NCBI RefSeq assembly: GCF_003627955.1
Contig: NZ_RBWS01000006.1
Coordinates: forward strand, 124,001-188,000
Length of the DNA stretch: 64,000 nucleotides
Direction of reading: 5' to 3'
From: Sphingobacterium puteale
Lineage (GTDB): Bacteria > Bacteroidota > Bacteroidia > Sphingobacteriales > Sphingobacteriaceae
A program made the position numbers and the translations under genes. Under the pieces are notes generated by a model. That model saw only the letters and a program-made list of their open reading frames with translations, was not told the origin of the DNA and ran no database searches. Positions within the stretch are counted from its first letter, which is position 1; the number at the start of each line of letters is the position of its first letter. Positions 38,145 to 45,876 of this stretch are shown here, in pieces.

Positions 38145-41100
38145 ATGATACGGATTTCACTGATATTAACTTGGACGATGTTGGCGTTTTTTTCTTACGG
38201 GCAAAATGAGCCTGTCACGTTCCAACGTTACTCCTCGAAAGATGGGCTTTCCTCCAATACGATTTATAGCATTTATCGAGATAGCAACGGTTTTCTTTGG
38301 CTGGGAACGGAAGATGGACTTAATCGATTTGATGGTCGCCATTACAATGTCTATCGTTATGATGCCAACCAAGAGAATAGTTTGATGGCAAATCATATTT
38401 CGGCACTTTGCGAAGATAAAAAGGGGCGAATATGGATTGGCACAAACGGAGGAGGACTAAGCTACTACGACCGGGAGACTGACCGTATTCGTTCGTACAA
38501 TCTTACTCCGGATGGCAAGTGGCTCAGTACAGCAATTAATGCAATTGATAAAGATGCTGATGGAAATATTTGGATCGCCTCCTATGGTGCGCTAGATATT
38601 CTCGATGTCAACGATCTGCGAAAGAAAACAGACCCCAAATATAGACATATCATTGAGGCTTTTGCCGGTAAAGTGACGAGTTGCGTATTTCGCGACAAAC
38701 AAAACAACATGTGGGTTTCTTCGGAGAAGAATGTTTTTCGGATTTCAAATGACTTAAAGACAGTAAAACGTTTTGAAGTGCTGTCCGAACAGGAGGGTTA
38801 TGGTAATGGAATAGAGGTGACTTCTATCGTAGAGGATGATAAAGGCCGGATCTGGATAGGTTCAATGCTTGGACTGAAATACCTCAATAGCGGTGAGGCT
38901 TATTTCAATAAGTTTATAGCAAAGCAGGGTAAAGGAAACCTGAGTAGTCCGCGAATTTATTCTTTATGTTTCAACCATCAGCAATGCCTATGGGTTGGAA
39001 CCGATAATGGACTCGATGTGCTCAACACCGGGGATTTAACCATTCGGACTTTTAAACCCGATCCGAGTAATGTACATAGCTTGTCACATAAGTCTATACG
39101 ATCTATTTGTGTAGATAACAGTGGTATTTACTGGATCGGTACTTTTCAGGGGGGGCTGAATAAGTACGATACGAATTTAAGTCAATTTAAGTTAAAAAGT
39201 TTGGACTTCTTAGAAGGAATGACAGGTGATCCTGCCATAGTAACTTCTTTTGCAGCTTATCAAAATAAGATTTTTCTGGGCGTTGATGGTGGTGGTGTCT
39301 GGCAATACGATAAGGAGTCAGATAAATTGTCTTCGGTTAAATTATCCACCAACCTGCCTTCGGGTCTAACCGTTTTGGCCTTGGAGAGAAAGCTTGAGCA
39401 ACTTTGGATTGGCACTTATCAGCAAGGACTACTTTGTTATGATCTCCTTACGGGAAATCTAAAAAGATATGCTGCGGGAAATAAGTATGACAATTTAAAT
39501 AACAACGATATATTTTGTATAAAAAGTGATTTTCAAGGAAATATTTGGGTAGGAACCAATGGGGGTGGTATAAATATTATTCAAAAAGGGACCGGTATTG
39601 TAAAGAAATATAGACAGAATGAGGCGGGAGTAGATGGGATCCAGCTGCCAGGAAATTTTATACGGGCTCTGGAAGAGGATCACACACAGGCGATGTGGAT
39701 AGGCACGTATGGTTCGGGGCTTGTTAGGTATAATCCTCGGACGAGAGGTACTATGGTTTTTGATAAAGCAAACAATAAACTACCTAGCAATTATGTACTG
39801 TCCATTCATAGTGATAAAAATGGGAATTTATGGGTTGGAACCAATGGCAATGGAGTAGGAATACTTCGAAAAGGAACAACACAATTTGAAATCCTTTCTG
39901 AGAAAGATGGTCTGGTTAATGGTGCCATACAAAGTATTGTCGAGGACGATAAAGGACGGATGTGGTTTTCAACCAATAAGGGGTTAAGCTGCTATTCTCC
40001 ATCAGAAGGCAAATTTAAGAACTATTCGACAGCTGTAGGATTACAGGAGGGGGCTTTTATGCTCGGCGCGTCTCTAAAAACTGCTGATGGTGAAATATAT
40101 TTTGGAGGACAGAAAGGTTTTAATCATTTTAATCCGGCACACCTAAAAACAAATGGTAACCCTGCTAAAGTAGTACTGACCGACCTAAAAATTGACAATG
40201 TCATTATTCAACCGACAGAGAAAGGACCAATACAGCAGTCCTTGTTGACAGCGGATCGTATCCATTTAAAGTATAAACAAAATTTCTCCATTTCTTTTGC
40301 AGCATTAAATCTTACGGTGCCGGAAGATAACCAATATGAGTATAGGCTTGTCGGCTTTGATAAAGACTGGATCAGGAACGGAAAAGAGAATAGTGCTTAT
40401 TATACAAATTTAGATCCCGGAGATTACACCTTTCAGGTACGTGCAAGTAATAATGACGGAATTTGGAACAAGGAAATAAAATCGATAGCTATTCACGTTG
40501 CACCACCTTTTTGGCGAACGATCTATGCTTATATATTTTACGTCATTGCAGTTGCTGGAGGATTGTTATGGATCAGACATCGCGGAATCCAAAAATTAAA
40601 ACAAAAATTTGCACTGGAACAGGAACGTATCCAAGCGAAGCAGTTTATCGAGCAACAAAAAAGGGATGCGGAAACGAAGCATCAATTGGATGCGATGAAA
40701 ATTCGGTTCTTAACAAATTTAAGCCATGAATTCCGTACGCCAATTTCATTGATTATGGGGCCTATTGATACCTTACTTGCAAAAAATAAAGATAGCAAAC
40801 TGGGAGATCAGCTGAATTTAATCGGGCGTAACGCACGAAGGCTGTTAAATTTGGTCAACCAATTGCTTGACTTTAGAAAGATGGAATACCATGAATTGAA
40901 GTTGCAGGATGAAGATGGCGAATTGGTTTCATTTGTGGAGGAAGTCTATCGGTCATTTCAGGATATGGCCTTGCAAAAGGGAATCGACTATTCTTTTTTA
41001 CCTTGTCAGGAAAAATTATATTGCCGTTTCGACCGTAATAAAATCGAACGTATTCTATTTAATCTAATCTATAATGCCTTTAAATTCACAAAGAAAGATG

Positions 41101-42221
41101 GGGATATAGCGGTGAGTATAATATCCGTCAGCATGATGGACAAGAAGCTACATGTGTGCTTTGAAGTAAGGGATACGGGAGTTGGAATTCCCGAACAATT
41201 GCAAAAATCCATATTCGAAAGCTTTTTCCAATACGACAACGATCGTAAGGTTGCTAGCCAAGGCTCTGGCATCGGATTGTCGATTGCGCAGTCATTTGTT
41301 GAGATGTATAATGGCGAGATTTCAGTCGCTAACCAACCGGAAAGGGGCAGCGTTTTTAAATTTGATCTGTGGTTAGATCCCGCGGAGCCAGATGATGACA
41401 TGTTGCCTGAACAGGAAATAATAACTTCCGATCAATTGTCGGAACCTAGGCAGACCCCACTTGTCCTTATTATAGAAGATGACGAAGATTTTAGGTATTA
41501 TCTTAAGGAATCCTTAAAAGAATACTATCAGATCATCGAGGCCACCAATGGAAAAGATGGTTGGCAAAAGGCACTTTTTCATCATCCCGATCTTGTCGTG
41601 AGCGATGTACAGATGCCTTACCTCAATGGTATGGAATTTTCACAAAAGCTTGCGCAGGATAAACGGACCAAGCACATCCCCGTCGTTTTACTGACTGCTT
41701 CACATGTCGATAATGGACTTGTCTGCGGCCTTGAGTCGGGAGCAGTCGGTTACCTGACTAAGCCGTTTGATATGGATGTACTAGTTGCTAAGGTTAACAG
41801 CTTGTTGCAGCTAAATCAGGCGTTCAAGGAAGTCTATAGTAAACAGGTATCTATTTTGGCTCCCGAAGTCACTATAGAATCCGAAAAGGATAAATTTTTA
41901 CAAAAAGTACTCAAGTATGTCCACGATAATGTTGATAATCCGCAATTATCGGTGGAAGCGTTAAGTGCCCATACGTTGATGAGCAGAGCCTCCCTGTATA
42001 ACAAATTATTGGAACTTACGGGTATGTCACCCGTAGATTTTATCCGTTCAGTAAAATTAGAAAAGGCTGCGAGCTTGTTAGAAAGAAGTGATAAGTCCAT
42101 TTCTGAAATTGCCTATGAAACAGGATTTGCCAATCCAAACTATTTTACAAAAGTCTTCAAAGCTAAGTATCAGATGACACCGAGTGAATATATTCAATCG
42201 CAGAAAAGCCCGTCTGTGTGA
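38145..42221 (+). CDS. Hybrid two-component system regulator (HTCS)
   Basis: One-protein sensor and transcription factor of 1358 residues, the standard PUL regulator, at the position of XusR. Signal peptide 1-19 (FSYGQ). The periplasmic sensor (about 25-690) is a double beta-propeller of Reg_prop repeats, e.g. GFLWLGTEDGLNRFDG, GRIWIGTNGGGLSYYD and GNIWVGTNGGGINIIQ. A Y_Y_Y domain (about 715-785) precedes the membrane segment near 792-812. The cytoplasmic part has HisKA with His861 in LSHEFRTP, an ATPase domain (DTGVGIPE, GSGIGLSIAQ), a receiver with Asp1154 in SDVQMPYL, and a C-terminal AraC-type helix-turn-helix (about 1260-1355). All key residues are present. It would bind a xylan-derived oligosaccharide and activate the three promoters that share the operator. 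Confidence 0.95.
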   Translation: MIRISLILTWTMLAFFSYGQNEPVTFQRYSSKDGLSSNTIYSIYRDSNGFLWLGTEDGLNRFDGRHYNVYRYDANQENSLMANHISALCEDKKGRIWIGTNGGGLSYYDRETDRIRSYNLTPDGKWLSTAINAIDKDADGNIWIASYGALDILDVNDLRKKTDPKYRHIIEAFAGKVTSCVFRDKQNNMWVSSEKNVFRISNDLKTVKRFEVLSEQEGYGNGIEVTSIVEDDKGRIWIGSMLGLKYLNSGEAYFNKFIAKQGKGNLSSPRIYSLCFNHQQCLWVGTDNGLDVLNTGDLTIRTFKPDPSNVHSLSHKSIRSICVDNSGIYWIGTFQGGLNKYDTNLSQFKLKSLDFLEGMTGDPAIVTSFAAYQNKIFLGVDGGGVWQYDKESDKLSSVKLSTNLPSGLTVLALERKLEQLWIGTYQQGLLCYDLLTGNLKRYAAGNKYDNLNNNDIFCIKSDFQGNIWVGTNGGGINIIQKGTGIVKKYRQNEAGVDGIQLPGNFIRALEEDHTQAMWIGTYGSGLVRYNPRTRGTMVFDKANNKLPSNYVLSIHSDKNGNLWVGTNGNGVGILRKGTTQFEILSEKDGLVNGAIQSIVEDDKGRMWFSTNKGLSCYSPSEGKFKNYSTAVGLQEGAFMLGASLKTADGEIYFGGQKGFNHFNPAHLKTNGNPAKVVLTDLKIDNVIIQPTEKGPIQQSLLTADRIHLKYKQNFSISFAALNLTVPEDNQYEYRLVGFDKDWIRNGKENSAYYTNLDPGDYTFQVRASNNDGIWNKEIKSIAIHVAPPFWRTIYAYIFYVIAVAGGLLWIRHRGIQKLKQKFALEQERIQAKQFIEQQKRDAETKHQLDAMKIRFLTNLSHEFRTPISLIMGPIDTLLAKNKDSKLGDQLNLIGRNARRLLNLVNQLLDFRKMEYHELKLQDEDGELVSFVEEVYRSFQDMALQKGIDYSFLPCQEKLYCRFDRNKIERILFNLIYNAFKFTKKDGDIAVSIISVSMMDKKLHVCFEVRDTGVGIPEQLQKSIFESFFQYDNDRKVASQGSGIGLSIAQSFVEMYNGEISVANQPERGSVFKFDLWLDPAEPDDDMLPEQEIITSDQLSEPRQTPLVLIIEDDEDFRYYLKESLKEYYQIIEATNGKDGWQKALFHHPDLVVSDVQMPYLNGMEFSQKLAQDKRTKHIPVVLLTASHVDNGLVCGLESGAVGYLTKPFDMDVLVAKVNSLLQLNQAFKEVYSKQVSILAPEVTIESEKDKFLQKVLKYVHDNVDNPQLSVEALSAHTLMSRASLYNKLLELTGMSPVDFIRSVKLEKAASLLERSDKSISEIAYETGFANPNYFTKVFKAKYQMTPSEYIQSQKSPSV

Positions 42222-42267
42222 GCGGTATATGATAGTTGTTTAAAAGGTCGTTTTAGATCATTTTTTT

Positions 42268-42310
42268 AGAAGGGTATGCTGTTTTAAACATTTTTACCCT
42301 TCTTTTTTTT
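42268..42310 (+). terminator. Possible HTCS terminator overlapping operator copy B
   Basis: AGAAGGGTA (42268-42276) and TACCCTTCT (42295-42303) are a perfect 9-bp inverted repeat with an 18-base loop, followed by a run of T. It would work as a terminator for the HTCS gene. The right arm is also the conserved core of the operator; the left arm is absent from copies A and C. Confidence 0.5.
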
Positions 42311-42381
42311 ATTTGTTGCAATCCTATCTAGCTGAAAACAATAGTTTTGCCTTATAACCAATCGCTAGAGAGCTAGCGAAT
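42281..42381 (+). promoter_or_regulatory. Promoter/operator of the transaldolase operon (copy B of the shared regulatory element)
   Basis: Ungapped match to the SusC promoter at 3160-3260: upstream block with ACATTTTTACCCTTCTTTT and TTTGTTGCAA, -7 box TAGTTTTG at 42342-42349, then TTATAACCAAT and GCTAGCG. Start of transcription should be near 42355, giving a leader of about 50 bases, much shorter than for the SusC units. This places sugar-phosphate enzymes under the same control as oligosaccharide import. Confidence 0.7.
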
Positions 42382-42404
42382 ACAAAACTAATCAACTAAA
42401 AAAA

Positions 42405-43073
42405 ATGAAATTTTTTATCGATACAGCAAGTCTCAGTGAGATTCGCTTGGCTCAGAATTTAGGTGTTCTAGATGGTGTAACGACCAATCCTTCGTTGATG
42501 GCAAAAGAGGGGATTGCAGGAACGGTTCATGTTCACGCACATTACAAAGCTATCTGTGATATTGTGGACGGTGATGTAAGTGCTGAGGTGATCTCAACTG
42601 ATTACAGTTCGATGATTGAAGAGGGTATGCTCCTGGCGGCTCTAGACAATAAGATTGTGGTCAAGGTTCCGATGACCGAAGATGGTATTAAAGCGATCAA
42701 ATATTTTAGTACCAAGGGAATTAAGACCAACTGTACCTTGGTGTTTTCAGCGGGTCAGGCGCTCTTAGCCGCTAAAGCCGGAGCAACCTATGTATCGCCT
42801 TTTGTGGGCAGACTGGATGATATATCTGTCGATGGTCTGGCGCTGATCCGCGAAATACGGACAATATTTGACAATTACGCTTTCCCAACCCAGATTCTTG
42901 CAGCTTCTGTACGCCACAGTGCACATATCCTGGGTTGTGCCAAAATAGGCGCCGATGTGATGACAGGGCCCTTGCAGGCGATCTTTTCACTATTAAAACA
43001 CCCGTTGACGGATAGTGGACTAGCGCAATTTTTAGCTGATCATAAACGCGTTGCTGCGCAAAGTAACAATTGA
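42405..43073 (+). CDS. fsa: Transaldolase / fructose-6-phosphate aldolase-like enzyme
   Basis: Cytoplasmic class I aldolase of 222 residues, the short transaldolase type that includes FSA and TalC. The Schiff-base lysine is Lys87 in VVKVPM; the family start [20 protein letters not shown], the TTNPSL motif and [20 protein letters not shown] near the end are intact. It interconverts sugar phosphates of the non-oxidative pentose phosphate pathway, matching the pentoses freed from xylan. First gene of an operon with split transketolase genes, under operator copy B. Transaldolase versus fructose-6-phosphate aldolase activity cannot be decided by eye, so the symbol is tentative. Confidence 0.88.
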   Translation: MKFFIDTASLSEIRLAQNLGVLDGVTTNPSLMAKEGIAGTVHVHAHYKAICDIVDGDVSAEVISTDYSSMIEEGMLLAALDNKIVVKVPMTEDGIKAIKYFSTKGIKTNCTLVFSAGQALLAAKAGATYVSPFVGRLDDISVDGLALIREIRTIFDNYAFPTQILAASVRHSAHILGCAKIGADVMTGPLQAIFSLLKHPLTDSGLAQFLADHKRVAAQSNN

Positions 43074-43074
43074 G

Positions 43075-43938
43075 ATGGTCATGACAAAAAATAGTATACA
43101 TAATTTAGAAGCTATTGTTAAGCAAGTTCGGAGAGATATAATCCGGATGGTGCATGCATGCCAGTCAGGACATCCCGGAGGATCGTTGGGTTGTACCGAA
43201 TTGTTGGTGTGTTTATACTTCGAATTGATGCGGCGAAACGACCATTTTGACTTGGACGGTATAGGAGAGGATCTATTTTTCCTTTCCAATGGACATATAT
43301 CTCCGGTGTTTTACAGCGTTCTTGCACGGGCAGATTATTTTCCGGTCGATGAACTATCTACCTTCAGAAAACTTAATTCGCGCCTTCAGGGGCATCCCAC
43401 AACGCACGAAGGACTTCCTGGTATTCGTGTTGCTTCAGGGTCTTTAGGACAGGGACTTTCTGTTGCTATTGGTGCTGCACAGGCTAAAAAGCTAAACCAT
43501 GACAATCATTTAGTGTATGTATTGATGGGGGATGGCGAATTACAGGAAGGCCAAGTATGGGAAGCGGCTATGTATGCCGCCCACAACAAAATGGACAATT
43601 TGATTGCCATTGTAGATTACAATGGCGCTCAGATTGATGGCGCTACCAATGATGTGCTCTCGTTGGGCGATCTACCGCGAAAATGGATGGCATTTGGTTG
43701 GAACGTTATTGAAATTATGCGAGGAAATGATATTGAATCAGTGATTTCGGGACTTCGAAAAGCTCAAGCTTCAACTGGCGTAGGCATGCCAGTAATGGTG
43801 TTGCTACATACAGAAATGGGTAATGGCGTTGACTTTATGATGGGTTCACATAAATGGCATGGCATTGCTCCCAGCGATGAGCAGCTAAGCTTGGCCTTAA
43901 ATCAGAATGCAGAAACATTGGGGGATTATATCGGCTAA
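43075..43938 (+). CDS. Transketolase, N-terminal (thiamine diphosphate-binding) subunit
   Basis: The N-terminal half of a transketolase encoded as a separate 287-residue protein. I start it at 43075, one base after the transaldolase stop; another ATG six bases on (43081) is equally possible. The thiamine diphosphate motif runs from GDGELQEGQVWEAAMYAAHN to IVDYN. Substrate-loop blocks HPGGSLGCTELLV, SNGHISPVFYSVL and GSLGQGLSVAIGAAQ are all present. It needs the C-terminal subunit encoded next. Transfers two-carbon units between pentose and other sugar phosphates; together with the transaldolase it can route xylose and arabinose carbon into glycolysis. Confidence 0.92.
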   Translation: MVMTKNSIHNLEAIVKQVRRDIIRMVHACQSGHPGGSLGCTELLVCLYFELMRRNDHFDLDGIGEDLFFLSNGHISPVFYSVLARADYFPVDELSTFRKLNSRLQGHPTTHEGLPGIRVASGSLGQGLSVAIGAAQAKKLNHDNHLVYVLMGDGELQEGQVWEAAMYAAHNKMDNLIAIVDYNGAQIDGATNDVLSLGDLPRKWMAFGWNVIEIMRGNDIESVISGLRKAQASTGVGMPVMVLLHTEMGNGVDFMMGSHKWHGIAPSDEQLSLALNQNAETLGDYIG

Positions 43939-43966
43939 TACGCAAAGGATTTTGAAATAGATTATC

Positions 43967-44926
43967 ATGAAAAAATATACATATACAGAGTCAAAAGACA
44001 CGCGTTCGGGATTTGGAGCCGGTTTGCTTGAAGCAGGAAAGCAGGATGAAAATGTGGTCGCACTATGTGCTGACCTGATCGGTTCGCTAAAAATGAACGA
44101 TTTTATTAAAGCCTTTCCTGAACGCTTTTTTCAGATTGGGATTGCAGAGGCAAATATGATGGGAATCGCAGCTGGACTTACCATCGGTGGAAAAATACCT
44201 TTCACAGGAACATTCGCTAATTTTTCGACTGGGCGAGTATACGACCAAATTCGGCAATCAATTGCTTATTCGGATAAAAATGTAAAAATAGCAGCTTCGC
44301 ATGCTGGTCTGACCTTGGGTGAAGATGGAGCGACCCATCAAATATTGGAAGATATCGGATTGATGAAAATGCTTCCTGGAATGACTGTTATCAATCCTTG
44401 CGATTATAACCAGACGAAGGCCGCAACACTAGCTGCTGCTAAATACAAGGGGCCAGTTTACCTTCGATTTGGTCGTCCCGTGGTGCCGGTTTTTACGCCC
44501 GAAGATCAGGAATTTGTGATTGGTGAAGCCGTGATGCTGAATCCAGGCACGGCAGTGACTATATTGGCGACAGGGCATCTGGTGTGGGAAGCCATCCGTG
44601 CGGGCGAAGAGTTGGAAGCTTTGGGTATTGACGCCGAGATCATTAATATCCATACCATCAAACCTTTGGATGAACATGCCATACTGAATTCTATTGCTAA
44701 AACCGGTTGTGTCGTTACCGCTGAAGAACATAATCGTATCGGTGGACTTGGCGATAGTGTCGCACAATTGCTGACAAAGAAAATGCCTAGGCCGCAGGAA
44801 TATGTGGCTGTGAATGATAGCTTCGGAGAATCGGGGCCACCGAGTGCATTGATGGATAAATATGGCCTGAATGCAGACGCGATCGTAGCAGCGGCGTTGC
44901 GGGTACTTAAAAGGAAAGAGGTGTAA
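43967..44926 (+). CDS. Transketolase, C-terminal (pyrimidine-binding) subunit
   Basis: Second half of the split transketolase, 319 residues, 28 bases after the first subunit. It carries the pyrimidine-binding block (FFQIGIAEANMMGIAAGLTI, GTFANFSTGRVYDQIRQSIA) and the C-terminal transketolase domain (AVTILATGHLVWEAIRAGEE, then VTAEEHNRIGGLGDSVAQLL). The Glu in GIAEANM is the expected activator of the cofactor. Split transketolases are common in the Bacteroidota and resemble DXP synthase in halves, but pairing with transaldolase inside a PUL points to pentose use. Confidence 0.92.
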   Translation: MKKYTYTESKDTRSGFGAGLLEAGKQDENVVALCADLIGSLKMNDFIKAFPERFFQIGIAEANMMGIAAGLTIGGKIPFTGTFANFSTGRVYDQIRQSIAYSDKNVKIAASHAGLTLGEDGATHQILEDIGLMKMLPGMTVINPCDYNQTKAATLAAAKYKGPVYLRFGRPVVPVFTPEDQEFVIGEAVMLNPGTAVTILATGHLVWEAIRAGEELEALGIDAEIINIHTIKPLDEHAILNSIAKTGCVVTAEEHNRIGGLGDSVAQLLTKKMPRPQEYVAVNDSFGESGPPSALMDKYGLNADAIVAAALRVLKRKEV

Positions 44927-44938
44927 ACTATTTATAAT

Positions 44939-45772
44939 ATGAAAAAGATAATCTGCACACTATGGTGTGTTTTCTCCGTCAGCATAATCGCTCAAGCGCA
45001 GCAGGCTGCTCCACAAGGATTTGATCTTGAGCGAGCATTGGCCTCAACTGGAAAAATAGATTCACTAGTGTATCCTTCAAAAACTGTTGGAGTAACGAGA
45101 AAAGCTTTAATCTATACGCCGCCTGGATATCATGCTGCAAAAAAATATCCTGTAGTGTACTTGCTGCATGGAATAGGTGGGGATGAAAGGGAATGGTTCA
45201 GACATGGAAACCCGCAGGTTATTTTTGATAATCTATATGCCGAGGGAAAGATGGAACCCATGCTGGTGATTATGCCGAATGGCCGCGCCATGAAGGATGA
45301 TCGTGCTGGTGGTAATGTGATGGCACCTGATCGGGTTGCAGCGTTTTCGACTTTTGAACAAGATCTTCTCAATGACCTTATTCCCTATGTTGAAAATCAG
45401 TTTCCCATTATCAAAGATCGCGAACACCGTGCGATTTTTGGATTATCGATGGGGGGCGGTCAGGCGCTGAATTTTGGACTGGATCATCTCGACACGTTCG
45501 CCTGGGTAGGGGGCTTTTCTTCTGCGCCCAATACGAAGATGCCGCAAGAATTGCTCCCTGATCCGCAAGATGCTAAAGACAAGCTAAAACTACTTTGGAT
45601 ATCCTGCGGCGACCAGGACGGCTTGCTTCATATAAGTAAGCGTACGCATGAATACCTTTTGCAAAATGGGGTACCTCATATTTATTATCTTGAGCCTGGA
45701 GGACATGATTTCAATGTGTGGAAAAATGACCTGTATAATGTTTCGCAATTGCTATTTAAGGATAAAAAATAA
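44939..45772 (+). CDS. CE1-type esterase (feruloyl or acetylxylan esterase), secreted
   Basis: Alpha/beta-hydrolase of the esterase-D/CE1 type, 277 residues with a signal peptide ending in AQAQ. The triad is visible: Ser170 in FGLSMGGG, an Asp in CGDQDG (225 or 227) and His256 in PGGHDFNVW; the oxyanion region is YLLHGIGGDEREW. CE1 enzymes in xylan loci cut ferulate or acetate esters from arabinoxylan, which exposes the chain to GH10 and GH43. Follows transketolase after 12 bases, so it is probably in the same transcript. Which ester it cuts cannot be told from sequence. Confidence 0.88.
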   Translation: MKKIICTLWCVFSVSIIAQAQQAAPQGFDLERALASTGKIDSLVYPSKTVGVTRKALIYTPPGYHAAKKYPVVYLLHGIGGDEREWFRHGNPQVIFDNLYAEGKMEPMLVIMPNGRAMKDDRAGGNVMAPDRVAAFSTFEQDLLNDLIPYVENQFPIIKDREHRAIFGLSMGGGQALNFGLDHLDTFAWVGGFSSAPNTKMPQELLPDPQDAKDKLKLLWISCGDQDGLLHISKRTHEYLLQNGVPHIYYLEPGGHDFNVWKNDLYNVSQLLFKDKK

Positions 45773-45876
45773 ACACTTTTTAATTAGGAATAAAATAGTA
45801 CACATTTTGCCGGGCTGGGTTTAACGTGGATAAGTCGGTGGTTTAGGTCGAAACGGTAAAAATAGGATGAAGAGAA

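Noticed and set aside
42268..42303. The 9-bp inverted repeat as the operator itself
   Set aside because: The left arm is missing from copies A and C, so only the right arm belongs to the shared element; the repeat is better explained as an HTCS terminator.
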